In this document: positions 24,679 to 33,041 of the stretch, piece after piece
Numbering within the stretch: position 1 is the first letter of the stretch
How the letters are laid out: each line of letters begins with the position of its first letter
DNA from: Chryseobacterium sp. HSC-36S06
GTDB lineage: Bacteria; Bacteroidota; Bacteroidia; Flavobacteriales; Weeksellaceae
Direction of reading: 5' to 3'
Length of the DNA stretch: 64,000 nt
Assembly (NCBI RefSeq): GCF_024171485.1
Contig: NZ_JALJZX010000002.1
Coordinates: 124,001-188,000 of the forward strand
Notes under the pieces: generated by a model
The model's database searches: none
What the model saw: the letters and a program-made list of their open reading frames with translations, nothing else
Told to the model about the DNA's origin: nothing
Translations under genes and position numbers: made by a program

Positions 24679-26841
24679 ATGAAAAGAATTTTCCAATTGT
24701 GTTTCAGTTTGGCATTTTTCTCTTTTGGTTTTTCACAGAATTTAAAACCTATCGCTGAGAAAGTTAAAAATTCACAATCTGCAAACAAAACGTTTGTTAA
24801 ATACAATCTCTTCACCGAAAATCAGTCTGTACAGAAGCAAAATATGTACAAAGCTGCTGCGGAAGGGATTACAGTGATGGAACTCAATAAAAATGAGATC
24901 CAAAGAATTAATACTGAAAGACCCGAAGCAATGGAAATGACTTTTCCGTTCGAAGGTAAAAACATCACAGTAGAGCTGGTGAAGAACACTTTCTTCACGC
25001 ATGATTTTAAGATCAATACGGATAAAGGTTATGCCAATTATACTCCTGGTGTTTATTATCACGGGATTGTAAAGGGTGATAACGAATCTCTTGTTGCCTT
25101 AAGTTTTTTCAACAACGATGTGGTTGGGGTAACTTCTATTAAGAATATTGGAAATATAGTCATCGGCAAGGCTAAAAACAGCGATGATTTTGTATCCTAT
25201 AACGATCAGAAACTGAAAGGCCAAAATCCGTTCTCGTGTTCCGCAGATGAACTGCTGGAAAATCAGAAAATGTCTGGTCCGTCTTATAACCCTAAAACAA
25301 TGACGGATAAGAAAACCGATAACTGCGTAAGAATTTATTACGAAGTTGGTTTTGGTCCCTACACGTTGAACGGTTCTAATGTAACCACCACTACAAACTG
25401 GGCAACTGCCATGCATAATAATGTTTCTACCCTTTATGCAAACGACGGAATTACGGTTGCATTAAGCGAAATCTTTATCTGGACTGCTGGTGCAGATCCG
25501 TATACCGGCACGCCTTCAGAGATTTTAAATAAATTCCGAACCGGACGACCAACTTTCAATGGAGACATCGCACAGCTTTTAAGAAATCCTGCAACAACAA
25601 GTATTGCCTGGGTTAATGCGTTGTGTAGCAGCTATAGATATTCTTACTCAGGAGTGAACCTGAGTTTCCAGAATGTGCCAACATATTCATGGAATATTGA
25701 AGCAATGACTCACGAGATTGGTCATAATTTAGGCTCTCCACACACCCATGCATGTAAATGGAACGGTAATGATACCGCGATTGACGGATGCGGGCCGGCT
25801 TCAGGAAATAATGAAGGTTGCGATGGGCCTCTTCCAACAGGTACAGGCGGTACAATCATGAGTTATTGTCATTTGGTTCCTTCCGTAGGAATTAATTTTG
25901 CAAACGGTTTCGGTGTTCAGCCGGGAGCGCTTATCAGAAACACGGTTAACTCCAAAGGATGTTTGGGAACAAACTGTGTAACTTCTTGTGATCTTACTGT
26001 AACCGGGCTTACCATCTCTAACCTTACCACCAACTCTGTAACTGCAACGATTGTTGATAATACGGGCACCAGCTGGAAATACAAACTGGCTAAAATGGAC
26101 GGAACTGTTATTCAGTCAGGAACTACCAACACTAAAGTATTGAATTTCACAAATCTTGATCCGGGCATTTATTATACCATAGCCGTAGGAACTGATTGTT
26201 CTGGACCGCAGGCTTACGCATTCGAACAGCTTATTCTTACAGATGCCAACTGGTGTTCGGGGGTTCTGTTTACCGATCCGGGCGGGCCATCTGCAAATTA
26301 TGGTGATAATCAAATTATTACAAAAACCTTTTATCCGACAAATTCTACCGATAAGCTTAAAATGACTTTCACTGAATTTGAAACTGAAGCTGGATTCGAT
26401 TTTATGAATGTTTATAACGGACCAAGCACGGGTTCTCCGAGATTCGCGGGAGCAACGCAGATCAGTGGAAACACAATTCCTGGACCTTTCCAGTCTACGC
26501 ATGCTACGGGAGCAATTACCGTAAGGTTTATTTCAGATGCTGGTGTGGCAGCTTCTGGCTGGCTTGCGACTTTCGAGTGTGTTACTCTTGCTACTGGAGA
26601 AGTTTCTGCTTCTTCTGCCGTAAATATTGCGCAATCTGCTACAAAGGGAATCTTCAGTATTACCGCTAAAGATAAGATTCAGTCTTACAAAGTATTTGAT
26701 GCTTCAGGTAAACTGGTTAAGACTTCTGCGAAGCTTAATGTAAATGACGAGAATGTTGATCTTACTGCTAATCCAAGAGGCTCTTACGTAATCAGTGTTA
26801 CGACTTCTAAAGAAACTGTGACTAAAAAAGTGATCAGATAA
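24679..26841 (+). CDS. reprolysin-like zinc metalloprotease with CUB and T9SS sorting domains
   Basis: A 720-residue secreted protease. Order: signal peptide about 1-19, M12B-like propeptide about 20-190, catalytic domain about 205-440 with HEIGHNLGSPHTH near 344 and the Met-turn IMSYC near 393, an FN3-like segment about 440-520, a CUB-like domain about 523-635 (CSGVLFTDPGG, DFMNVYNGP), and a T9SS sorting domain ending VTKKVIR. It should be exported through the outer membrane. Expected role is breakdown of external protein. Cysteines in the catalytic domain suggest disulfides. It is monocistronic with a strong terminator. Confidence 0.9.
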   Translation: MKRIFQLCFSLAFFSFGFSQNLKPIAEKVKNSQSANKTFVKYNLFTENQSVQKQNMYKAAAEGITVMELNKNEIQRINTERPEAMEMTFPFEGKNITVELVKNTFFTHDFKINTDKGYANYTPGVYYHGIVKGDNESLVALSFFNNDVVGVTSIKNIGNIVIGKAKNSDDFVSYNDQKLKGQNPFSCSADELLENQKMSGPSYNPKTMTDKKTDNCVRIYYEVGFGPYTLNGSNVTTTTNWATAMHNNVSTLYANDGITVALSEIFIWTAGADPYTGTPSEILNKFRTGRPTFNGDIAQLLRNPATTSIAWVNALCSSYRYSYSGVNLSFQNVPTYSWNIEAMTHEIGHNLGSPHTHACKWNGNDTAIDGCGPASGNNEGCDGPLPTGTGGTIMSYCHLVPSVGINFANGFGVQPGALIRNTVNSKGCLGTNCVTSCDLTVTGLTISNLTTNSVTATIVDNTGTSWKYKLAKMDGTVIQSGTTNTKVLNFTNLDPGIYYTIAVGTDCSGPQAYAFEQLILTDANWCSGVLFTDPGGPSANYGDNQIITKTFYPTNSTDKLKMTFTEFETEAGFDFMNVYNGPSTGSPRFAGATQISGNTIPGPFQSTHATGAITVRFISDAGVAASGWLATFECVTLATGEVSASSAVNIAQSATKGIFSITAKDKIQSYKVFDASGKLVKTSAKLNVNDENVDLTANPRGSYVISVTTSKETVTKKVIR

Positions 26842-26862
26842 TTAAATAATCAACACCACAGG

Positions 26863-26896
26863 AATAGCCGGCTTTGGGAGCCGGCTATTTTTTTAT
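26863..26896. terminator. bidirectional terminator after the reprolysin-like gene
   Basis: Perfect 11-bp stem AATAGCCGGCT/AGCCGGCTATT (26863-26873, 26879-26889) with a 5-nt loop and T-run; also serves the convergent gene at 26908. Confidence 0.92.
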
Positions 26897-26907
26897 AATC
26901 CAAAAAT

Positions 26908-27735
26908 CTAATAAAATTCGATGTAAATACTTTCACCTACTTTCATCCCGAAAAGGGTACGGGCACCGTTATCTTTGTTTCCTTTATAAATGGTGAGTTC
27001 CAAAAGGTCAGCATCATTGAAAATGGCAGCGGATTTACCATGGAATTCATGCTCCATATCCCAGTCCTGAATAAAATCGGTGTACTGGTTATGAATTTTT
27101 GTAAGTACAAGGTTTCGGAATTTCAAAATAAAACCATCAAATCCTACACTGTATTTCTCGAACGACTTTTTACTGATGTTGGAAACCATATTCCCGAAAT
27201 TATCGATGTACATAATTTCGCCGATGATCATTTTTTCGTTTTCGTTAAAGACAGGCCGCGGAAAAGAAAGTTGCTTGGGTGACTTAAATTTTCTGCCGAT
27301 GACTTCCGGTAAACCGCCTTTCTGTAAATGTACCGCAACAGGTGCGAAAATATCGGTCGATGTAAACCTTACTTCATCATCAAACCTGTTGTTGAAGGTG
27401 ATTTCGTAAACTGCTTCGGGTTTAATGTCATAGAAAATGAGACTTAAAACACCATTGTCTGCAGCGATAAAATAATGTCCGTCCGCTTTATAAAGGATGC
27501 ATTTTCGTTCTTTGGTATAAAAACTGTCTACTGAAATAATGTGCACGGTGCCCTCAGGAAAAAAAGGATAGGCATTTCTTACAATATAAGCGGTCTGCAA
27601 GAGGTTATACGCCTGTATTTCGTGGGATATATCGATGATTCTGGCATTTTCATTTAAGCTCAGGATTTTACCTTTCACAGCGGGAACTCTGTGATCAACC
27701 AATCCGTAATCTGAGGTGAAAGTTATAACAGGCAT
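26908..27735 (-). CDS. S-adenosylmethionine hydrolase (DUF62 / SAM hydroxide adenosyltransferase family)
   Basis: A 275-residue member of the family that includes SAM hydrolases and fluorinase or chlorinase relatives. The N-terminus ITFTSDYGLVDHRVPAVKG has the conserved Asp and the R-x-x-x-V-K-G variant; DISHEI near 35, HIISVD near 67, and the C-terminal domain with NFGNM-like DNFGNMVSNI near 178 follow. Most bacterial members hydrolyse SAM to adenosine and methionine. The halogenase-specific loop is not evident. It is divergent from phoH across 130 bp. Confidence 0.85.
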   Translation of the reverse strand: MPVITFTSDYGLVDHRVPAVKGKILSLNENARIIDISHEIQAYNLLQTAYIVRNAYPFFPEGTVHIISVDSFYTKERKCILYKADGHYFIAADNGVLSLIFYDIKPEAVYEITFNNRFDDEVRFTSTDIFAPVAVHLQKGGLPEVIGRKFKSPKQLSFPRPVFNENEKMIIGEIMYIDNFGNMVSNISKKSFEKYSVGFDGFILKFRNLVLTKIHNQYTDFIQDWDMEHEFHGKSAAIFNDADLLELTIYKGNKDNGARTLFGMKVGESIYIEFY

Positions 27736-27865
27736 CTGTAATTGTAGAGAATGGCAAATTTAGGGGAAAAAATAATATTTCGCGCCCAATGTGAATAATA
27801 AAAAACTTTATCTTTAAATAATATTTGATATTTTTAGATCAATTAATTAATAACAAACCTATTAT

Positions 27866-28825
27866 ATGTTTGAACTGAATTACGAAATCAGCGGAATAGA
27901 CGCCAAAACTTTTTACGGGGTCAATAATCAATATTTTAATTTACTGAAATCAACTTTTCCTACGCTTAAAATCACAGGTCGGGATCATTTCGTTTTTGCG
28001 ATAGGGAATAATGAGACGCTTGATGTGCTGAAGAAGAAACTGGATGATATTGTAAGTTTCATTTCCCGTCACAATTCGATTACGCTTAAAGATCTTGAAA
28101 ATATTCTAAATATTAAAGATGAAAGTGAAAAACAGCTGGTCTTTGATCAAGATATCATTGTGAAAGGGGTTAACGGTAAAATCATCAAAGCCAAAACCAC
28201 CAACCTGAAGAAACTGGTAAAGGAATCTGAAAAAAAGGATATGGTTTTTGCTATCGGGCCTGCAGGAACCGGTAAAACGTATACAAGCGTAGCTTTGGCG
28301 GCAAGAGCTTTGCGTGACAAGGAAGTGAAAAGAATTATCTTGACAAGACCTGCGGTTGAAGCGGGCGAAAGTCTGGGATTTCTTCCCGGCGACTTAAAGG
28401 AAAAGCTGGATCCGTATCTACAACCGCTTTATGATGCACTTCGCGATATGATTCCGCACGAAAAACTCGAAGGGTTCATCGAAAAGAAAGTCATTGAAGT
28501 CGCACCGTTGGCTTTCATGCGTGGACGTACGCTGGATGAAGCTTTTGTAATTCTGGATGAGGCTCAGAATACCACGCATTCGCAAATGAAAATGTTTCTC
28601 ACCAGAATGGGCATGAATGCTAAATTCATCATCACAGGCGATCCGAGTCAGGTAGATTTACCAATGCGACAGAAATCGGGTCTGAAAGAAGCGATGCGAA
28701 TCTTGAAAGATGTTAATGAAATCGGTTTTGTACATCTCACAGATGAAGATGTGGTGCGGCATCCGGTTGTAAGGAAAATCATCAATGCCTACGGGAACGA
28801 AGAAAAAAGGCAGAGAGAAGAGTAG
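27866..28825 (+). CDS. PhoH family ATPase
   Basis: A 319-residue PhoH-like P-loop ATPase, related to E. coli YbeZ, linked to RNA handling and ribosome maturation together with YbeY. The N-terminal 100 residues carry a small basic nucleic-acid binding region. Walker A is GPAGTGKTYTSVALA near 131-145 and Walker B FVILDEAQNT near 226-235; ITGDPSQVDLP near 258 is the usual sensor motif. Size and motifs match the short PhoH class without a PIN domain. ybeY is not adjacent. Confidence 0.9.
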   Translation: MFELNYEISGIDAKTFYGVNNQYFNLLKSTFPTLKITGRDHFVFAIGNNETLDVLKKKLDDIVSFISRHNSITLKDLENILNIKDESEKQLVFDQDIIVKGVNGKIIKAKTTNLKKLVKESEKKDMVFAIGPAGTGKTYTSVALAARALRDKEVKRIILTRPAVEAGESLGFLPGDLKEKLDPYLQPLYDALRDMIPHEKLEGFIEKKVIEVAPLAFMRGRTLDEAFVILDEAQNTTHSQMKMFLTRMGMNAKFIITGDPSQVDLPMRQKSGLKEAMRILKDVNEIGFVHLTDEDVVRHPVVRKIINAYGNEEKRQREE

Positions 28826-28914
28826 TTACTAACATTTCCACATTAAGTTTTTTGAATTTTAAATTGGTTGAATGACAGGGGATTAGTTAAACATTTAATA
28901 AAGAATGTTAATAA

Positions 28915-28945
28915 CTTGTTAATTAAAAAATTAATTATATATTTG
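28915..28945 (+). promoter_or_regulatory. promoter of the barrel gene at 28971
   Basis: CTTG at 28915-28918, 19-bp spacer, then TATATTTG at 28938-28945. This is a close match to TTTG-N19-TAnnTTTG and lies 25 bp before the ATG. Confidence 0.65.
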
Positions 28946-28970
28946 TTTCACTAATTTTAAAATTTTGATC

Positions 28971-29447
28971 ATGAAAAAATTATTTTTAGCAGGTGCTTTG
29001 GCATTTTTTGTGGGAGTTAGTGCCCAGTCTGGTTATCCAAAACTTGGTTTTCATCTGGGAATTCCTGTAGGTGATGCGGGGGACATTTACAGTTTTAATG
29101 TAGGTGTAGATGCGGCGTATCTATGGAATGTAGCCCCGAATTTTGATTTGGGTGTTGCAACCGGTTATTCACACTATCTGGTTAAATCTGATTTTAGTGA
29201 TTTTATTGATGGATTAGGGTTAATCCCAATTGCTGCGACAGGTAAATATACTGTAGCGCCAAACTTCTTCCTGGGTGCTGACTTGGGTTATGGACTTTTT
29301 ACAAATGAAGGCGCTGACGGAGGGTTTTATTATCAGCCAAAAATCGGATATGAATCCGGAAAGACAGAGTTTTATTTAGGCTATAAGGGAGTAAGTAATG
29401 ATGGTTCTATTGGATCTGTTAACGTTGGAATTAATTTTAAACTCTAA
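28971..29447 (+). CDS. small outer membrane beta-barrel protein
   Basis: 158 residues with a clear signal peptide (MKKLFLAGALAFFVGVSAQ, about 1-19) and about eight predicted beta strands (FHLGIPVG, FNVGVDAAYLW, LGVATGYSHYL, FLGADLGYGLF, FYLGYKG, VNVGINFKL). The family cannot be named beyond OMP beta-barrel. A TTG two codons upstream is in frame, but the ATG gives the normal MKK signal-peptide start. It has its own promoter and terminator. Confidence 0.75.
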   Translation: MKKLFLAGALAFFVGVSAQSGYPKLGFHLGIPVGDAGDIYSFNVGVDAAYLWNVAPNFDLGVATGYSHYLVKSDFSDFIDGLGLIPIAATGKYTVAPNFFLGADLGYGLFTNEGADGGFYYQPKIGYESGKTEFYLGYKGVSNDGSIGSVNVGINFKL

Positions 29448-29472
29448 ATTTTCTTAATTGGCATTATTGTAA

Positions 29473-29497
29473 ACCCGCATTTAGGCGGGTTTTTTTT
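29473..29497 (+). terminator. terminator of the barrel gene at 28971
   Basis: ACCCGC (29473-29478) and GCGGGT (29485-29490) with a following run of T. Confidence 0.85.
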
Positions 29498-29511
29498 ATG
29501 ACAAAAGTCAT

Positions 29512-29542
29512 GTTGAAAGCTATCTGAACATTTTTATATTTG
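29512..29542 (+). promoter_or_regulatory. promoter of the barrel gene at 29565
   Basis: GTTG (29512-29515), 19-bp spacer, TATATTTG (29535-29542), 22 bp before the ATG. Confidence 0.65.
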
Positions 29543-29564
29543 CGACTTAAATAAATTAAAAATT

Positions 29565-30095
29565 ATGAAAAAAGTATTATTGGTTGGTGCATTAGCACTT
29601 TTTGCAACGGTAAACGCGCAAACTCAGAATCCAGCATTGGCAAAAGGGAAGTGGTTAGTAGAAGCAAATACGAACTTTGGTGTTTTGAGCCCATCAAGCA
29701 CTTCTATTGGGTTTTATACTAATGATGGAGATTCTATGTTCAAAATCGGTGGCGAAGCTGGATATTTTGTAGCAAATAACCTGGCATTAAAGGTTGGTTT
29801 GGGAGTTACATCTTTAACAATGGACACTTTCTATGGAGATAATGAAACTTCAACCGCATTCAACTACAAAATTGGAGCAAAATACTATATAGCTAGTATG
29901 TTCCCGGTACAAATTGATTTTAACGGAATTTCAAGCGAAGGCGAGAATATTAACGCAGTTGGATTTCAGGGAGGTTACGCTTGGTTTGTATCTCCGAACA
30001 TTTCCATCGAACCAGGTTTGAGATATGACTTGGGTACTGCTGAGGGCTCAACAGGAATTTTCTCTGGTAACGTTGGTTTTGCACTACATTTCTAA
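29565..30095 (+). CDS. small outer membrane beta-barrel protein
   Basis: 176 residues: signal peptide (about 1-18, ending VNAQ), then a barrel with strands such as WLVEANTNFGVL, FKIGGEAGYFVA, LALKVGLGVTSL, YKIGAKYYIA, GFQGGYAWFV and a C-terminal VGFALHF ending in Phe, the usual signal for outer membrane insertion. It resembles the OmpW/OmpX-like porin families without a specific match. It has its own promoter and terminator, so it is a separate unit within a row of three small barrel genes. Confidence 0.75.
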   Translation: MKKVLLVGALALFATVNAQTQNPALAKGKWLVEANTNFGVLSPSSTSIGFYTNDGDSMFKIGGEAGYFVANNLALKVGLGVTSLTMDTFYGDNETSTAFNYKIGAKYYIASMFPVQIDFNGISSEGENINAVGFQGGYAWFVSPNISIEPGLRYDLGTAEGSTGIFSGNVGFALHF

Positions 30096-30116
30096 TAAAA
30101 AAATATAGGATGAATT

Positions 30117-30147
30117 TCCCGGTTCCATGGAATCGGGATTTTTTTTG
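30117..30147 (+). terminator. terminator of the barrel gene at 29565
   Basis: TCCCGGTTCC (30117-30126) pairs with GGAATCGGGA (30129-30138) with one G-T pair; the next 10 bases are mostly T. Confidence 0.8.
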
Positions 30148-30203
30148 CCGTAAAGTCCGAAGAGAAAGTTTCCTTTTCATTTTCGGGTCGGGAATTAAAA
30201 TGA

Positions 30204-30211
30204 TATTTTTG
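30204..30211 (+). promoter_or_regulatory. candidate -7 box (TATTTTTG) of the barrel gene at 30229
   Basis: Exact TAnnTTTG match ending 17 bp before the ATG. Confidence 0.5.
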
Positions 30212-30228
30212 GGAAAAATTAAAAATTT

Positions 30229-30720
30229 ATGAAAAGAGTAGTACTGGCTTTTGCCATTATGATGTTTGGGCTGATGAATGCTCAGGTAAAATTTGGAATC
30301 AATGGCGGGTTTTCCTCGGCTGTAGTTTCTGATGATTTCGATGAACTTACTGCAGGTTATTATGCAGGAGTATTTACCGAATTCGGAATTCCAGGCTTTG
30401 CGAAAATGCAGCCCGCCCTTAATTATGTGAAATTTAAAGATGATTCTTATCTGCAGATTCCGGTGATTATGAAATTTTATTTCCTGCCGAAAGTAAATGT
30501 GCAGCTGGGGCCTCAGTTTGCATTCCGTCTGGATGATGTTCCGGATACAATCAATAAAACCAATTTTGGTGCTGCTATAGGTTTGGGAGCGGATTTATTT
30601 TCCGGTTTGCTGATCGAAGCGCGCTACGCATTTCAACTGAATAATGCTTTTAAAAGCCCTGCTACCGGTGAGAAACTTCATTTCAATCTCTTCAATGTAG
30701 GTTTAGGCTTACGACTTTAA
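30229..30720 (+). CDS. small PorT-like outer membrane beta-barrel protein
   Basis: 163 residues with a signal peptide (about 1-18, LMNAQ). The mature part starts VKFGINGGFSSA, followed by YYAGVFTEFGIPG, FAKMQPALNYVKF, LQIPVIMKFYFLP, VQLGPQFAFRLDD and FNVGLGLRL. This order is that of the PorT-like barrel family also seen at 3848-4456. Ligand unknown. It is followed by a bidirectional terminator shared with ffh. Confidence 0.78.
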   Translation: MKRVVLAFAIMMFGLMNAQVKFGINGGFSSAVVSDDFDELTAGYYAGVFTEFGIPGFAKMQPALNYVKFKDDSYLQIPVIMKFYFLPKVNVQLGPQFAFRLDDVPDTINKTNFGAAIGLGADLFSGLLIEARYAFQLNNAFKSPATGEKLHFNLFNVGLGLRL

Positions 30721-30734
30721 TCTTATCAATAAAA

Positions 30735-30766
30735 AAATCCCGAATCGAAAGACTCGGGATTTTTTT
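30735..30766. terminator. bidirectional terminator between barrel gene and ffh
   Basis: AATCCCGA and TCGGGATT arms (30737-30744, 30754-30761) flanked by A- and T-runs. Confidence 0.88.
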
Positions 30767-30787
30767 ATATAATTTATTGACATAAAA

Positions 30788-32155
30788 TTATTTACCAAAA
30801 AGGTTTCCGCCCATTCCCGGCATTTTCGGCATTCCTTTGCTCATCATTTCCATCATCTGTTTTCCCTGCGGTCCCTGCATCATCTTCATCATTTTACCCA
30901 TTTGCTCAAACTGTTTCATCAAAGCATTTACATCTTCAATCTTTCTTCCGGCGCCTCTGGCGATTCTGTTTTTCCTTTGGGTATTGATAATTGACGGTCT
31001 TCTTCTTTCTTCCGGTGTCATCGAATGGATAATTGCTTCGATGTGTTTAAAGGCATCATCCTGAATGTCAACATCTTTAATGGCTTTTCCGACGCCTGGG
31101 ATCATGCCCATCAAGTCCTTCATATTTCCCATTTTCTTGATCTGGTTGATCTGTTTTAGGAAATCATCAAATCCGAATTCGTTTTTGGCGATTTTTTTAT
31201 GAAGTTTTTTAGCTTCTTCTTCATCAAACTGCTCCTGAGCTCTTTCAACAAGGGAAACAACGTCTCCCATTCCCAGAATTCTGTCTGCCATTCTTTCCGG
31301 ATAGAAAACATCGAGCGCTTCCATTTTTTCACCGGTAGAAATAAATTTAATGGGTTTTTCAACAACCGAGCGAATTGTCAAGGCAGCTCCACCACGCGTA
31401 TCACCATCTAATTTTGTAAGAACTACTCCGTCGAAATTCAAAGCTTCGTTGAAGGTTTTTGCAGTATTCACCGCATCCTGTCCGGTCATGGAATCTACCA
31501 CGAACAGTGTTTCGTCGGGCTTAATGAAATAATGAACCGATTTAATTTCGTTCATCATCTGCTCATCAATTGCGAGACGACCCGCCGTATCTACAATAAC
31601 AACATCATGGTTATTTTCTTTGGCGAATTTCACTGCATTTTCAGCGATAGAAGAAGGGTTTATAGCGCCATCTTCGGTATAAACCGGAATTCCGGTCTGT
31701 TGTCCCAGAATTTTCAGCTGCTCAATTGCTGCAGGTCTGTAAACGTCACAGGCAACCAATAAAGGTTTTTTGTTTTTCTTTAGTTTTAAATAATTGGCAA
31801 GTTTGCCGGAAAATGTGGTTTTACCGGAACCCTGAAGACCCGCGATCAAGATAACGCTTGGTTTCCCGGAAAGATTAATTCCTTCCTGGGTTCCGCCCAT
31901 TAATTCAACCAATTCGTCATGAACGATTTTCGTCATCAGCTGGCCGGGAGTTAAGCTGGTAAGAACATTTTGTCCTAAGGCTTTATCCTGAACTCTTTTG
32001 GTTAAATCTTTTGCAACTTTATAGTTAACATCGGCATCAACCAACGCACGGCGGATTTCCTTAACCGTTTCTGCTACGTTGATTTCGGTGATTTTTCCGC
32101 GCCCGGAGATATTATGAAGCGCTTTATCTAACTTATCCTGTAAACTGTTGAACAT
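30788..32155 (-). CDS. ffh: signal recognition particle protein (SRP54)
   Basis: Ffh binds 4.5S RNA and signal sequences and delivers ribosomes to FtsY at the membrane. The 455-residue protein has the N-terminal helical bundle, the G domain with GLQGSGKTTFSGKLA near 107-121, VDTAGR near 189 and TKLDGDTRGGAAL near 247-259, and the methionine-rich M domain from about 325 ending in MMKMMQGPQGKQMMEMMSKG and more Met. It is transcribed away from the atp operon, with about 100 bp between the two starts. No 4.5S RNA gene was seen. Confidence 0.95.
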   Translation of the reverse strand: MFNSLQDKLDKALHNISGRGKITEINVAETVKEIRRALVDADVNYKVAKDLTKRVQDKALGQNVLTSLTPGQLMTKIVHDELVELMGGTQEGINLSGKPSVILIAGLQGSGKTTFSGKLANYLKLKKNKKPLLVACDVYRPAAIEQLKILGQQTGIPVYTEDGAINPSSIAENAVKFAKENNHDVVIVDTAGRLAIDEQMMNEIKSVHYFIKPDETLFVVDSMTGQDAVNTAKTFNEALNFDGVVLTKLDGDTRGGAALTIRSVVEKPIKFISTGEKMEALDVFYPERMADRILGMGDVVSLVERAQEQFDEEEAKKLHKKIAKNEFGFDDFLKQINQIKKMGNMKDLMGMIPGVGKAIKDVDIQDDAFKHIEAIIHSMTPEERRRPSIINTQRKNRIARGAGRKIEDVNALMKQFEQMGKMMKMMQGPQGKQMMEMMSKGMPKMPGMGGNLFGK

Positions 32156-32238
32156 CGTTTTTTTTATTTAAGAGCTGCAAAAATACAGAAATTAGATGAT
32201 ATTTAAAATTCAAAATTTTTCTATTGCGCTATAATCGC

Positions 32239-32246
32239 TAGATTTG
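32239..32246 (+). promoter_or_regulatory. candidate -7 box (TAGATTTG) of the atp operon
   Basis: Exact TAnnTTTG match ending 12 bp before the ATG at 32259. It contains an in-frame TTG that could otherwise be mistaken for the atpZ start. Confidence 0.55.
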
Positions 32247-32258
32247 CAAAAAACTAAA

Positions 32259-32549
32259 ATGTCTGACGAAAATCCAACAGAACAGGAATTCAGCCGTGAA
32301 GATGAAAAGAAATTTCAGAAAAACGGACTTAGACAGTACGGTGTTTATTCGGCGATTGTTTTTCAGATGCTTGCTACCATGGGACTTTCTTTTTGGGGCG
32401 GCAAAAAAATCAATGATTATTTCGAGTTTGAAAGTAATCTTCTGACTGTTGGAATCGGATTTTTAGGAATGGCTCTGGCATTTTATAACCTTCTTCAGCA
32501 GCTCAAAAAAGCACAGGCTGACGACAAATCTGCCGAGAAAAAAAATTAA
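32259..32549 (+). CDS. atpZ: AtpZ/AtpI-like membrane protein of the ATP synthase operon
   Basis: A 96-residue protein beginning MSDENPTEQEFSRED. After a charged N-terminal 25 residues it has two membrane segments (about 31-50 and 60-80) with GVYSAIVFQMLATMGLSFWGG matching the AtpZ/AtpI family, which helps c-ring assembly or ion uptake for F0. The earlier TTG lies inside the promoter box, so I start at ATG 32259. It opens the operon; the next gene begins 29 bp later. Confidence 0.8.
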   Translation: MSDENPTEQEFSREDEKKFQKNGLRQYGVYSAIVFQMLATMGLSFWGGKKINDYFEFESNLLTVGIGFLGMALAFYNLLQQLKKAQADDKSAEKKN

Positions 32550-32578
32550 TCATTCAATTCTCCTTTATATCTTTTAAA

Positions 32579-32977
32579 ATGAAAATTAAAAATACGAGTT
32601 TGTATATCATCCTGTTTTTTGTAATGTTTTTCCTGCATTTCGGGATTTGGCTTTTGATGGAAATCGGTTTCGAAACTACTTTTATCAGATATTATCTTTT
32701 TCTCACCGTGCTTTTTACGATGGTAATTACCATTCTTTCACTCATTAAGAAAATATATCCTACTTATATTGGTTTCGCGTTCATGGGGTTGGTGATGTTT
32801 AAACTCATGATTATGTTTCTGGTGATGAAAAAACTGAATTTAAGTGAAGTTCCCAACTATAAACTTCACTTTATTGTTCCTTATCTGGTTTCACTGGTTT
32901 TAGAAACACTGTACGCTGTAAAATTGATACAGACCGGAGAGGTTGTAGAAACCCCGAAAGATGAAAAAAATCAGTAA
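32579..32977 (+). CDS. four-helix membrane protein of the ATP synthase operon, unassigned
   Basis: 132 residues with four hydrophobic segments (about 6-26, 36-56, 62-84 and 95-117) and a short polar tail. It occupies the position between atpZ and atpB, where many bacteria encode AtpI. I think it belongs to a Bacteroidota-specific family (possibly DUF6168), but the sequence is not close to AtpI itself. A role in assembling or stabilising the F0 sector is inferred only from position. Confidence 0.65.
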   Translation: MKIKNTSLYIILFFVMFFLHFGIWLLMEIGFETTFIRYYLFLTVLFTMVITILSLIKKIYPTYIGFAFMGLVMFKLMIMFLVMKKLNLSEVPNYKLHFIVPYLVSLVLETLYAVKLIQTGEVVETPKDEKNQ

Positions 32978-33008
32978 AAATTGATTTTCATATTATGATT
33001 ATTTGTTC

Positions 33009-33016
33009 TATTTTTG
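33009..33016 (+). promoter_or_regulatory. candidate internal -7 box (TATTTTTG) before atpB
   Basis: Exact TAnnTTTG match 26 bp before the atpB ATG at 33042. It may give extra transcription of the structural genes relative to atpZ. No convincing TTTG lies at the expected upstream distance. Confidence 0.4.
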
Positions 33017-33041
33017 CAAAACTTTAAAATAAGATATCTCA

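Noticed and set aside
26908-27735. Fluorinase or chlorinase
   Set aside because: The family is shared, but I do not see the halide-specific loop, and nearly all such genes in ordinary chromosomes encode SAM hydrolases.
32244-32258. TTG start five codons upstream of atpZ
   Set aside because: It lies in the TAGATTTG promoter box. The ATG at 32259 is used instead.
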